A stretch of 64,000 bases of DNA from an uncultured Glaciecola sp. (GTDB taxonomy: Bacteria; Pseudomonadota; Gammaproteobacteria; Enterobacterales; Alteromonadaceae): assembly GCF_937770335.1 (NCBI RefSeq), contig NZ_CALJHY010000005.1, positions 62,001 to 126,000 on the forward strand, in the 5' to 3' direction. Below the pieces are notes generated by a model. The model saw only the letters and a program-made list of their open reading frames with translations. It did no database searches and was not told where the DNA came from. The translations under genes were made by a program, and so were the position numbers. This document shows, piece by piece, positions 8,674 to 17,498 of this stretch (position 1 is the stretch's first letter; each line of letters opens with the position of its first letter).

Positions 8674-9804
8674 ATGTCATCATTGAAAGTAAAGTTTTCT
8701 AAAGAATATCTTGTTGTCGCACAAAACGCCTCAGGGAGAAATTTGAACGTACCCGTTTATAAGTTCGTCAGCAATATACCTGGTCCTAAAGTATATATCC
8801 AAAGCTCAATACACGGTGCAGAAGTGCAAGGAAACGTTGTACTCCTTCATCTCCTTAAAGAACTGCAAGGTGCTCCGCTGCGAGGAGAGGTTACTTTGGT
8901 TCCCAACTGCAACCCAGTAGGTAGTAATTTAAAGTCGGGGGAATATACACTCGGACGTTTCGATCCGGTTAATGGCCAAAATTGGAACAGGGCTTACCAT
9001 TACAATAAAGATTTAATCTCTGAATTTGCCGATAAAATACACCCTGATATGGATATCAGTGAATTGAAGCAAGAATACCGTAGTAGGCTAAGAGCTTCGA
9101 TTGAAGAAAGGTTAAACAATGAGTGGGGACTGGGACTGGCCGAGTGTTTAAACCTAAAATTACAGCTCATGGCACTAGAAGCGGATATCGTTTTAGACCT
9201 TCACAATGGACCTGTTTCTACGAGACACATCTATGTTCCTGAGTATGCGAGAGAATCAGCCAAATATTTCAATATTCCTCATGTCATCTTAATCAATAAC
9301 GTATTTTCTGGAGCCTTAGATGAAGCCACATTTTGTCCTTGGTGGTCTTTATCAGATTCATTGAAAGAACGTTTTCCCGGTTTCGAGTGGGACTTTGGGA
9401 TTGAAGCGTTTACGGTTGAAATGGGCTCTCAAGAAGTCATCGATTTTGATGCAGGAAAAGAAGATTCCAAAGGGATCCTTTCATATTTATCGTACAAAAA
9501 ATGCTTCGTTACCCCCTTACAAAAGCCGGAAAATATAAGACGTTATGCCGTTTATCTAAGAGACTATAAAATAATGTATAGCCGTTTTGGTGGGATGGTT
9601 GAATACGTAGCGAAGCCCGGACAGTTTATTAAAAAAGGTGAATTAATGGCGCGAGCACTTAATATTGATTTACTTGACGATGAGCAAGCAATTAGCTTAG
9701 TGAACGCGCCTTGTGATTTAATACCGATATTACACTTTCCATCCGCCAGTGTGCTAGGAGGCACACAATTGTATAAGTGCTTTACCAATTATTTTGAAAT
9801 TTAA
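8674..9804 (+). CDS. Succinylglutamate desuccinylase/aspartoacylase-family metallohydrolase
   Basis: A 376-residue M14-like zinc hydrolase of the AstE/AspA (aspartoacylase) family. The zinc-binding HGAEVQG motif is at about residues 46-52, a second zinc histidine lies in LDLHNGP near 176, and the catalytic glutamate is likely in FTVEMGSQE near 250. The C-terminal GGMVEYVAKPGQFIKKGELMARAL is the biotinyl/lipoyl-like beta barrel found in many members. The family removes acyl groups from N-acyl amino acids or cleaves related amides in the cytosol. No arginine-succinyltransferase genes are nearby, so AstE itself is unlikely and the substrate is open. It is convergent with the aminotransferase gene. 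Confidence 0.85.
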   Translation: MSSLKVKFSKEYLVVAQNASGRNLNVPVYKFVSNIPGPKVYIQSSIHGAEVQGNVVLLHLLKELQGAPLRGEVTLVPNCNPVGSNLKSGEYTLGRFDPVNGQNWNRAYHYNKDLISEFADKIHPDMDISELKQEYRSRLRASIEERLNNEWGLGLAECLNLKLQLMALEADIVLDLHNGPVSTRHIYVPEYARESAKYFNIPHVILINNVFSGALDEATFCPWWSLSDSLKERFPGFEWDFGIEAFTVEMGSQEVIDFDAGKEDSKGILSYLSYKKCFVTPLQKPENIRRYAVYLRDYKIMYSRFGGMVEYVAKPGQFIKKGELMARALNIDLLDDEQAISLVNAPCDLIPILHFPSASVLGGTQLYKCFTNYFEI

Positions 9805-9840
9805 CTTTAGGGGGCTAAGCCTAAATATTACGTTGTCTAA

Positions 9841-10968
9841 TTAGCGTTTAAGGACAGACGTTAATGCGTTAACGCAGTAATCTACATTCTTTCTATTGCT
9901 GCCGTATCCCATTAAGCCTATGCGCCATGCTTTTCCTGCTAGTTCACCTAAACCAGCGCCAATTTCCAGGTCAAATTCACTCAGCAATTGACCACGGATT
10001 TTGGCATCGTCAACGCCATCCGGAATACCCACTAAATTAAGCTGCGGTAAGCGATAGGTTTCTTCAACCATAAACTCAAGGCCTATGTTTTCAAGACCCG
10101 CTTTAAGAGCCAAGTGCATATCTGTATGACGCTGCCAAGCCGCTTGCAAACCTTCGTTGTGCAAAATCCGCAGCGATTCATGCAAGGCATAGATGCTATT
10201 TACCGGTGCGGTATGGTGGTAAGCGCGTTTGCCCCCTTGCCCCCAGTAAGCCATAACAAGCTCCATATCTAAGAACCAACTTTGCACCTTGGTTTTACGG
10301 TTTTTGATAACATCAACGGCTTGTTGACTAAATGAAATAGGAGATAAACCCGGTACACAAGATAAACATTTTTGTGTGCCTGAATAAATAGCATCTATTT
10401 GCCAGCCATCTACGTCAAGTTCAATGCCGCCTAACGACGTTACTGCATCGACTATGGTTAAACAGTCATATTGTTTCGCTAAAGCACAAAGCGCCTTTGC
10501 ATCGTTGCGCACACCGGTTGATGTTTCTGCATGCACAAAAGCAACTGCTTTAGCATCAGGATTGGCTTTTAGAGCGTCTTCTAATTTATGCAGGTCCGTT
10601 GGCGCCCCCCAAGTGTCTTGCACCATAACAGCGGTTGCCCCGCAACGAATAACGTTTTGCTGCATACGACCACCGAATACACCGTTTTGACACACGATTA
10701 CTTTGTCGCCAGGTTCTAATAAATTGACAAAGACAGATTCCATGCCAGCAGAACCTGGTGCAGAAACTGGCATAGTTAGCTGGTTTTCAGTTTGGAAAGC
10801 GTATTGTAGTAATAATTTCACTTCGTCCATCAGTTGAATAAACGCGGGGTCTAAGTGGCCAACTGTTGGTCGTGAAAGTGCGTTTAATATACGCGGGTCA
10901 ACATCTGAAGGACCTGGACCCATCAATGTTCTAACAGGTGGAATAAAAGTATTAAATTGCGCTGTCAT
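9841..10968 (-). CDS. Class V aminotransferase (alanine/serine-glyoxylate type)
   Basis: A 375-residue pyridoxal-phosphate enzyme of fold type I, class V. MGPGPSDVDPRILNALSRPTVGHLDP at the N terminus is the signature of the alanine-glyoxylate / serine-glyoxylate / (S)-ureidoglycine-glyoxylate aminotransferase group. The PLP-binding lysine is in YSGTQKCLSCVPGLSP near residue 197, and the cofactor-anchoring Asp is in IVDAVTSLGG. It transfers amino groups to glyoxylate, giving glycine. No ureide or serine-cycle neighbours are present, so the donor (alanine, serine or ureidoglycine) is undetermined. It is followed by a short convergent gap containing a weak hairpin. Confidence 0.87.
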   Translation of the reverse strand: MTAQFNTFIPPVRTLMGPGPSDVDPRILNALSRPTVGHLDPAFIQLMDEVKLLLQYAFQTENQLTMPVSAPGSAGMESVFVNLLEPGDKVIVCQNGVFGGRMQQNVIRCGATAVMVQDTWGAPTDLHKLEDALKANPDAKAVAFVHAETSTGVRNDAKALCALAKQYDCLTIVDAVTSLGGIELDVDGWQIDAIYSGTQKCLSCVPGLSPISFSQQAVDVIKNRKTKVQSWFLDMELVMAYWGQGGKRAYHHTAPVNSIYALHESLRILHNEGLQAAWQRHTDMHLALKAGLENIGLEFMVEETYRLPQLNLVGIPDGVDDAKIRGQLLSEFDLEIGAGLGELAGKAWRIGLMGYGSNRKNVDYCVNALTSVLKR

Positions 10969-11198
10969 GAATTACCGAAGCCTCATTTTTTTAATGTATT
11001 ACCTATACTACCTTGATCTTAGTATGCAACAAGGTATTGATAACCGAAATAAATAACATGAATGGTGAGTGATCTGGGCAATAAGGCTACATTCAACTTA
11101 AGTTTAATAACTTTCTTAATAATTTAGCGAAAATAGTTGGCACTGAATCAGTGATCATTTATGGTCTAGGTAGAATTTTAATAATAGCTAGCATGTGA

Positions 11199-11220
11199 AA
11201 AGTCGCATTTGAGCGGCTTT
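11199..11220 (+). other. Leader hairpin 35 bases upstream of the S9 peptidase start
   Basis: AAAGTCGC / GCGGCTTT (one G-U pair) forms an 8-bp stem with a 6-base loop immediately before the S9 peptidase start region. It could be the terminator of something upstream or part of the 5' leader; no upstream plus-strand gene is seen to need it. Confidence 0.35.
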
Positions 11221-11255
11221 GGATGCATATAAACGGTTTAGGGATAATAATAACA

Positions 11256-13391
11256 ATGAAGCTAAGCATCAATGCAAAGACAGCATGGCAAAATGCCGAA
11301 AGACCACAAACGTTTTTAACATTTTCAATTGTAGCAAGTTTACTTTTACTAAGTTCCATATTTTATAACGGTATGTCGCATGCAAAAGAAGCAGAGCCGG
11401 CAGCTTCAGCTAGCAAAGAGCTAGACGGTATTGCGCATTCTAATTTTCAAGCAGAGGATATTTTTGAGCTAGAGTACGCAGCTGATCCTCAAGTATCACC
11501 TAATGGCAAAGATATCGTTTACGTGCGCCGATCAAATGACATTATGACTGACAGCACCCGTTCAAGTTTGTGGATTGTTGATGAGAAGGGCGAAAGCCAT
11601 CGTCCGATTGTCTCATCACAAAAGAATCACTATTCGGCCCGCTGGTCTCCAGACGGTAAACGTTTAGCTTTCGTTTCAAATTCAGAAGGAAGACCGCAAT
11701 TATATGTGCGTTGGATGGACACGGGTCAAACTGCACTAGTTACCAACGTAGAGGCTTCTCCATCATCTATTGCTTGGGCACCTGATGGCAAAACGATCGC
11801 TTTTACCATGAACGTCAAGTCGGACGAAAAACCGTTTAAAGTGAATATGCCAGCAAAACCAAAAGGGGCGAAGTGGTCCGAACCATTTGAATATATCACT
11901 AAAGCGAGATATCAAGCTGATGGTCAAGGCGTACTTGATCCTGCATTTACTCAAATCTTTGTTGTTCCTGCCGAGGGTGGCACTGCCAGGCAACTGTCAT
12001 CAGGTGACTACCACCATCGCGGCTCATTGAGCTGGGGGGCTGATAGCCAACATATCTACTTTTCTGCTAATCGTTCAGATAACTGGGAGTATGAGCCTGG
12101 TGAGTCAGATATTTTTGCTGTCGACATGAGCGGTAAATTTACTCAGCTGACCAAAGCTGCTGGCAGTGAAAGCAATCCAAACGTATCCCCTAACGGCAAA
12201 TACATAGCCTACTCAAAACGAGATGATAAAAAGTTAGCGTATCGAAATACCTATTTGCATGTAATGGAGGTGAGTGGCAAAAATGATCGAAACTTGTCAG
12301 CTGACGTCGATAACTCACTGTCTAACTTTCATTGGAAAGACAACTCAGGGCTCTATTACCAGCAAATGCGTCGAGGTATTACGCAAATTGATTATGTGAC
12401 GCTGTCGAGTTCAGCACATAGCAACGTTACCTCTGGTCTTAGTGGCACAACACTAGGTAGACCTTATACCAGTGGTACTTTTAGTTATGCCAACGATACT
12501 CTTGCATTCACCAAAGGAAGACATGACCGTCCGGCGGATATTTATGTGCAGCAAGGCAATAAACAAAAACAACTAACGCAATTAAATGAAGATTTATTAG
12601 GCCATAAAACATTAGGCGCTATTGAACAGTTTACTTACACCTCATCAATTGACGGTGAAGAAATTCATGGTTGGTATATTTTGCCCCCTGATTATGACAA
12701 AACCAAAAAGTATCCATTAATCACTGAAATTCACGGTGGCCCGCATTTGGCTTATGGCCCTCACTTTTCAGCTGAATTACAACGTATGGCTGCAGAAGGT
12801 TATATCGTATTTTATAATAACCACCGAGGAAGCACTGGCTATGGCGAACGCTTCGCACTTTTACTGCAAAACAAATATTCGTCAAAGTATGACTTTTCTG
12901 ATCATATGTCGGGGATCGACGCACTTATTGCGAAAGGCTTAGTTGCGCCCGAACGACTCTATATTACCGGTGGTTCTGCTGGCGGCATCGCTGCTGCGTA
13001 TGCTATTGGGTTAACCGACCGTTTTAAAGCTGCGGTAGTGGCGAAACCTGTTATTAACTGGTTATCGAAGGTGCTTACCGCCGACAGTGGTATGTATCAA
13101 ATCCCTTATCAATTCCCGGGCATGCCGTGGGAAGAAGTTGAACATTATTGGGAGCGCTCACCGTTGTCGTTAGTAGGCAATGTAGTAACACCAACAATGT
13201 TGATAACAGGAGTAGAAGATAAACGAACTCCCATGTCTGAGGCTGAGCAATATTATCAAGCGCTCAAGCTCCTAAAGGTTGATACTGTATTGGTTAAAGT
13301 GCCTGGTTCATCTCATAGCATAGCTAGCAGACCATCACGTTTAGTAGGTAAAGTTGAGAATATTTTAGCTTGGTTTAAAAAGTACGAATAA
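11256..13391 (+). CDS. Exported S9-family prolyl oligopeptidase-like peptidase
   Basis: A serine peptidase of clan SC, family S9 (acylaminoacyl-peptidase/DPP-like, S9C type), about 711 residues. The N terminus has a hydrophobic stretch (TFLTFSIVASLLLLSSIFYNG) ending SHAKEAE, consistent with a Sec signal peptide or membrane anchor. The middle is a WD/TolB-like beta propeller with repeats such as PQVSPNGKDIVYVRR and ARWSPDGKRLAFVSN. The C-terminal hydrolase has the nucleophile in GGSAGG, an Asp in GVEDKRTPMSEAEQY and a His in PGSSHSIASRPSR. It probably degrades short peptides in the periplasm. The track start at 11223 is too early; the ATG at 11256 precedes a proper signal peptide. Confidence 0.9.
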   Translation: MKLSINAKTAWQNAERPQTFLTFSIVASLLLLSSIFYNGMSHAKEAEPAASASKELDGIAHSNFQAEDIFELEYAADPQVSPNGKDIVYVRRSNDIMTDSTRSSLWIVDEKGESHRPIVSSQKNHYSARWSPDGKRLAFVSNSEGRPQLYVRWMDTGQTALVTNVEASPSSIAWAPDGKTIAFTMNVKSDEKPFKVNMPAKPKGAKWSEPFEYITKARYQADGQGVLDPAFTQIFVVPAEGGTARQLSSGDYHHRGSLSWGADSQHIYFSANRSDNWEYEPGESDIFAVDMSGKFTQLTKAAGSESNPNVSPNGKYIAYSKRDDKKLAYRNTYLHVMEVSGKNDRNLSADVDNSLSNFHWKDNSGLYYQQMRRGITQIDYVTLSSSAHSNVTSGLSGTTLGRPYTSGTFSYANDTLAFTKGRHDRPADIYVQQGNKQKQLTQLNEDLLGHKTLGAIEQFTYTSSIDGEEIHGWYILPPDYDKTKKYPLITEIHGGPHLAYGPHFSAELQRMAAEGYIVFYNNHRGSTGYGERFALLLQNKYSSKYDFSDHMSGIDALIAKGLVAPERLYITGGSAGGIAAAYAIGLTDRFKAAVVAKPVINWLSKVLTADSGMYQIPYQFPGMPWEEVEHYWERSPLSLVGNVVTPTMLITGVEDKRTPMSEAEQYYQALKLLKVDTVLVKVPGSSHSIASRPSRLVGKVENILAWFKKYE

Positions 13392-13401
13392 GTAGTATTT
13401 T

Positions 13402-13431
13402 AGTCATTACAGTCTGTTGGCTGTAATGACT
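13402..13431 (+). terminator. Hairpin after the S9 peptidase gene
   Basis: An 11-bp perfect inverted repeat (AGTCATTACAG / CTGTAATGACT) with an 8-base loop, 11 bases after the stop. No T-run follows. A second perfect 9-bp hairpin (CTCCAAACT / AGTTTGGAG) lies at 13458-13483. Confidence 0.5.
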
Positions 13432-13532
13432 GATTAACTCAGATGCCTCTGTAATCACTCCAAACTCAATGAAAAGTTTGGAGAGTGCCGTAAACCGAAT
13501 AACAAAAAAACAAATATTAGGAGCAAACCATA

Positions 13533-14342
13533 ATTAATACTGCATTAATTCGAGTGATTATACTTTTTAGCCTATCCTACTTCGCCTTTTTTGTGCACTC
13601 TGCTGAGCAAGTATCAGATGATCTTTATGAAGATGATGGTTCAGGATCTGTTGTAGCACTCACGATACAAAACATTGCTGGCAATATCGACAAGCGAATT
13701 TCTAGTATGAAGATGCTGGCCAATACAATTGCCAACGACACACATATTCAGCAGTGGGTCGATGACGGGTTTTCACCGGCAGGCGAACATACATTAACAA
13801 GAAAGCTAGGTTATTTGGTAAGCGAATACGACCTCACTAGTGCATCTTTTGCCGATACACAAAGCAATAAATATTGGAATCACGAGGGCTTTTTACGTGT
13901 TTTAGTCCCCAAAATTGATACGTGGTATTTTGCTTACCTAGAAAGTGGTGAGCAAAACCTTATTAGTGTTTATCATGACAAAAATAAAAAACGTGTCGAC
14001 CTTTATGTTAACTATCGACAGCCAAACGGGAACGGTCTTTCTGGTATAGCGACTTCATTTAACGGGGTTATTGAGACGTTGGCCAAGTCGCCTTTGAATA
14101 AATATGGCGAGCTATTTATAGTTGATAATGTCGGTAAAGTTCAGGTCCACCCCGATCCTAAAATGGCCGGCCAATTTAATTTAGAGCAACTGTATTCTGC
14201 AGATACAGCAAGAACGTTGCTTGCGCCTCAACCATTCAATTATGTCAATAATGCGGATGTGAACGGTCAGTACTTAGTATCCAGTTATATCCCTAGTATG
14301 GATTGGTTTGTTGTGGCGCAACTCAAGGGTGAGCTGCACTAG
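13533..14342 (+). CDS. Cache (PDC) sensor-domain protein with apparent non-canonical start codon
   Basis: A protein of about 270 residues with an N-terminal hydrophobic segment (ALIRVIILFSLSYFAFFVHSA), then a single extracytoplasmic Cache-like ligand-binding domain. Recognisable pieces are NIAGNIDKRISSMKMLANTIAND, GSYWNHEGF-like TQSNKYWNHEGFLRV, GELFIVDNVGKVQVHPDPK and the terminal VSSYIPSMDWFVVAQL. No HAMP, kinase, GGDEF or methyl-accepting output domain follows; it ends after the sensor domain. The track start GTG at 13554 has no ribosome site and cuts into the signal segment. A strong TTAGGAG (13517-13523) points to ATA at 13530 or ATT at 13533 as the real initiation codon; an in-frame TAG at 13518 limits extension. 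Function unknown, possibly a ligand-binding partner of a separate signalling protein. Confidence 0.72.
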   Translation: MNTALIRVIILFSLSYFAFFVHSAEQVSDDLYEDDGSGSVVALTIQNIAGNIDKRISSMKMLANTIANDTHIQQWVDDGFSPAGEHTLTRKLGYLVSEYDLTSASFADTQSNKYWNHEGFLRVLVPKIDTWYFAYLESGEQNLISVYHDKNKKRVDLYVNYRQPNGNGLSGIATSFNGVIETLAKSPLNKYGELFIVDNVGKVQVHPDPKMAGQFNLEQLYSADTARTLLAPQPFNYVNNADVNGQYLVSSYIPSMDWFVVAQLKGELH

Positions 14343-14514
14343 ATTAAGTGCATTAGAAGAGCAAATAATGCAGGTCCACACTTCTTTTTGACATTTAAGC
14401 GGGAAATTTAAGTCAGCAGTTTTGAATACTCAGCCAATTCAGTCATACTCTTGTCATCAATCGGGATAACGTTAGTATTCCCTTAATACCATCAATAGTA
14501 GTGAAAATATCGAG

Positions 14515-15240
14515 ATGCAAAAAACACTTGTACTTACGGGCGGCAGTTCCGGAATAGGCCTAGCAATTGCGGCTAAGTTTGAAGCGAATGGATTTAACGT
14601 ATTCAACTTAGATATTCAACCTGGCATTCACGGCCAATTTGTTGAATGTGATGTGACAAATCATACAACTGTTTGCAATGTCATTTCCGATATTGCGAGT
14701 AAACACAGCATAAACGTACTGATATGTAATGCGGGGAAACATGTTTCTGCAAATATTGAGGCTACGTCAGAAGCTGAACTATTAGCATTGTTTAACCTAA
14801 ATGTGAAGGGTGCATTTTCAGCAACGCAAGCGGTGTTGCCTTCTATGAAATCGAATGGCAACGGCGTCATTCTCTATATCGCGTCGGAGCAAGCACTTGT
14901 CGCTAAGACTAATTCTTTCGCATATAGCTTAAGCAAACACGCATTAGCATCAATGGCCAAAACAACGGCTTTAGATTATGCAAAATTCAATATTCGAGCA
15001 AATGCATTGTGTCCTGGAACAATCGAAACTCCGCTATATCACAATGCCATTGACCGATACTGCGAGCAAAGTGGCGCAGATAAGACCGAAGTTCATGCAC
15101 AAGAAGCGGCAATGCAGCCATTGGGTCGCATTGGACAACCTGAAGAAGTTGCAGCGATGGCTTATTTCCTAGCATCAGACGACGCTAGTTTTGTGACTGG
15201 TTCTTTACAAGTAATTGATGGCGGCTATACAGCAGGTTGA
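14515..15240 (+). CDS. SDR-family oxidoreductase
   Basis: A 241-residue classical short-chain dehydrogenase. The Rossmann motif TGGSSGIG is at residues 8-15, NAG at about 75-77, and the active-site Ser/Tyr/Lys in IASEQ...YSLSKHA near residues 122-145. The C-terminal SFVTGSLQVIDGGY is standard. Asp at the end of beta-2 (NLDIQPG) suggests preference for NAD over NADP. It is immediately followed, 3 bases later, by a COG3618 lactonase gene, so the pair is almost certainly co-translated. With the convergent dehydratase and aldolase genes this suggests sugar or sugar-acid oxidation (for example an aldose 1-dehydrogenase or deoxy-keto-acid dehydrogenase); the exact sugar cannot be read. Confidence 0.88.
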   Translation: MQKTLVLTGGSSGIGLAIAAKFEANGFNVFNLDIQPGIHGQFVECDVTNHTTVCNVISDIASKHSINVLICNAGKHVSANIEATSEAELLALFNLNVKGAFSATQAVLPSMKSNGNGVILYIASEQALVAKTNSFAYSLSKHALASMAKTTALDYAKFNIRANALCPGTIETPLYHNAIDRYCEQSGADKTEVHAQEAAMQPLGRIGQPEEVAAMAYFLASDDASFVTGSLQVIDGGYTAG

Positions 15241-15243
15241 TGT

Positions 15244-16209
15244 ATGAAAAAAGTTATTGACCCTCACGTCCATTTATTTGATTTAGAGCAGGGTAATTAT
15301 GACTGGCTAAAGCCTGAATGGGCGGATAAAAAACGTATTTGTAATAGCTATAATGATAGCGATTTACAAAGGCAGACAAGCTTTTCAATTGCGGGTTATG
15401 TTCATATTGAGGCTGGTTTTGATAATAAACAAGGCCATCGTGAACTGGTGAATGTTGAACACCGAGCTAGCCTGCCACAGCGTTCTATCGGCTTTATAGA
15501 CATCACCCTTGAACCAGCGGAGTTTATGACTGAGCTCGGTAAGCAATTACAGCAGCGAAGTGCGGTAGGTATTCGCCATATATTAGAACCGTTAGACACT
15601 ATTGAAGAGACAACAGGCCTATATGAAAAAGCCCTCGAGACACGGCATGAGCACCGTATAACAACACTATTAGAGAATACTAATTCTTTTACGAATTTAG
15701 GCGTTTTGGCAAAACACAATGGCATATTTGAGCTGCAATGTGATGTTAACAATCGTGAGTTGGTGGTACATATTTTTAGTTTTTTTCAGCGCCTTCCGAC
15801 GTTAAGGCTTGTGCTTAATCACGCTGGCTTTGCGCCAACGGCATTTGACCTTAATGGACAACTCAATGCGACCTTTACTGACTGGAAAATCAATACTCAA
15901 TTATTAGCTCAGTTGCCTAACATTTACGCAAAATGTTCGGGCTTTGAAATGGTTGAACGGGGTTATGATAAAGCTCAAATCCAAGCGGTACTAATCCATT
16001 GTATTAATGTGTTTGGGGTAGCCAATGTTATGTTAGCGAGTAACTTTCCGCTGTGTCAGTTTTCACTGAGTTACGAAAGTTATTGGCAACAGAGTTTTGC
16101 AGTGTTGGACCAAATGATTGAACAAAGGTTATTAGATTCCAAGCATAAAAAAGCGCTGTATTTCGACAACGCTTTTCGGGTTTATCAGTTTAGCCAAATT
16201 GGCTTATAG
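15244..16209 (+). CDS. Amidohydrolase-2 family lactonase (COG3618-like)
   Basis: A 321-residue TIM-barrel metal hydrolase. The N-terminal IDPHVHLFDLEQGNYDW motif is typical of the L-fucono/L-rhamnono-1,5-lactonase and 2-pyrone-4,6-dicarboxylate lactonase group. Later landmarks are GIRHILEP, LRLVLNHAGF and VMLASNFPLCQF; the last replaces the more usual GSDWP, with Asn for Asp, a known variant in this family. It starts 3 bases after the SDR stop and probably hydrolyses the lactone made by that dehydrogenase or a related one. It is convergent with the dehydratase gene, with only 31 bases between the stops. Confidence 0.83.
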   Translation: MKKVIDPHVHLFDLEQGNYDWLKPEWADKKRICNSYNDSDLQRQTSFSIAGYVHIEAGFDNKQGHRELVNVEHRASLPQRSIGFIDITLEPAEFMTELGKQLQQRSAVGIRHILEPLDTIEETTGLYEKALETRHEHRITTLLENTNSFTNLGVLAKHNGIFELQCDVNNRELVVHIFSFFQRLPTLRLVLNHAGFAPTAFDLNGQLNATFTDWKINTQLLAQLPNIYAKCSGFEMVERGYDKAQIQAVLIHCINVFGVANVMLASNFPLCQFSLSYESYWQQSFAVLDQMIEQRLLDSKHKKALYFDNAFRVYQFSQIGL

Positions 16210-16240
16210 CAAAGACTAGTGATTAGCTATAACAAACAGT

Positions 16241-17416
16241 TTATTTGATGGTTACATGCGGTGAACGCTTCACAATTTTGTCATTTAATTCAATACCAAT
16301 ACCCGGCAAATCAGGCACTTTAAATTTGCCATTAACAGGTTGGTAATCCTGAATACACAGTTCTCTGTTCCATGATTTTATTGCGTAAGTATGATGTTCA
16401 TGAATTAGAAAGTTTGGAATAGCTGCTTCTAATTGCAATGACGCAGCAGTTGCCACAGGCCCACCACACACATGTGCTTGTATTCTTATATCGTATACAT
16501 CAGCATAGTCACACACTTTTTTCGCTTCGGTAAAGCCGCCACATAATCCAACATCTGGTTGCAATACATCAATACTCTGATCTTCAAAGTAAGGCCTAGC
16601 ATCCCAGCGATGATACAAACGTTCACCACCAGCAATAGGGACTTTTACATTCTCAGATACCTTTTTGTGTACTGCCGAATTTAGATAGCTCACGGGTTCT
16701 TCATACATCATGCAACCCACCTCCTCAACAATCGCCCCCATTTGAATGGCCGAGGCGCATCCCATCAGTGAGTGCGCTTCAAAGATAATATCAACATCGT
16801 CACCGACTTCTTTGCGAATAGCGCGCATACGATCACCAAACAACTTCATCTGTTTTGGCGTAAATAGCTTTGTGCGGTCATAACTCGAGTCACCGTTTGC
16901 ATCGTAAACAATAGGATCAACTTTGACCGCATCATAGCCTTCGGCCATTGCTTTACTAGCAGCACGAGCATAGTCGTCGGGGGTTAGCATTTTAATGCAA
17001 TCTTGGCTCCAATCAAACTGCAACTGGCTAGCATAGGTCCGCAGATTATCATTCGTTTTGCCACCTAATAGCTGATACACAGGCACATTTAATGCTTTAC
17101 CTTTAATATCCCACAAAGCGGTATCAATAGCGCTCATTGCTGCATATAGAACAGGTCCTCCGCCTAAACCCCAAAAGCTTTCACGTAACATACGAGACCA
17201 CAACAACTCAGTTTTGAATGGGTCAAAACCAATCAGAACGGCTTCTACTATTTCCTTGACCATAGCAGCTGCCGCACTATGCCCCCAATCATAAGCTAAA
17301 CCTGCTTCGCCAACCCCATGAATGCCTTCATCGGTATGTACGCGCACGAAAACAGGATGCCAGGATGTGCGCTCCGGACAATGAATATCGAAAATTTCTA
17401 CATGGGTTACTTTCAT
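16241..17416 (-). CDS. Enolase-superfamily sugar-acid dehydratase (mandelate racemase/muconate lactonizing type)
   Basis: A 391-residue enolase-superfamily enzyme. The capping domain is at the N terminus (VTHVEIFDIHCPERTSWHPVFVRVHTDEGIHGVGEAG). In the barrel, likely Mg2+ ligands are the Glu of FEAHS near 218, the Glu pair in MYEEPVS near 244 and the Glu in AGGERLY near 270. QPDVGLCGG and HVCGGPVATAA follow, with His near 321 as the probable acid/base residue. The pattern fits the galactonate/gluconate/mannonate dehydratase subgroup, which forms 2-keto-3-deoxy sugar acids. It is the second gene of a minus-strand pair behind a class II aldolase, and convergent with the SDR-lactonase pair. The exact aldonate substrate is unknown. 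Confidence 0.87.
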   Translation of the reverse strand: MKVTHVEIFDIHCPERTSWHPVFVRVHTDEGIHGVGEAGLAYDWGHSAAAAMVKEIVEAVLIGFDPFKTELLWSRMLRESFWGLGGGPVLYAAMSAIDTALWDIKGKALNVPVYQLLGGKTNDNLRTYASQLQFDWSQDCIKMLTPDDYARAASKAMAEGYDAVKVDPIVYDANGDSSYDRTKLFTPKQMKLFGDRMRAIRKEVGDDVDIIFEAHSLMGCASAIQMGAIVEEVGCMMYEEPVSYLNSAVHKKVSENVKVPIAGGERLYHRWDARPYFEDQSIDVLQPDVGLCGGFTEAKKVCDYADVYDIRIQAHVCGGPVATAASLQLEAAIPNFLIHEHHTYAIKSWNRELCIQDYQPVNGKFKVPDLPGIGIELNDKIVKRSPHVTIK

Positions 17417-17498
17417 TTTTATCTCTCACAATAATTTACTTTTGGGACTATCGACTTATAGGAAGCGTATTAGTCCGTGTTATTTTATATTTTCTTAC

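Noticed and set aside
8674-9804. AstE of the arginine succinyltransferase pathway
   Set aside because: No astA, astB, astC or astD neighbours are present and the C-terminal barrel is typical of other aspartoacylase-like proteins.
9806-9825. Strong bidirectional terminator between the aspartoacylase-like and aminotransferase genes
   Set aside because: Only a bulged stem TTTA/TAAA with GGC/GCC can be drawn and there is no U-tract; too weak to list.
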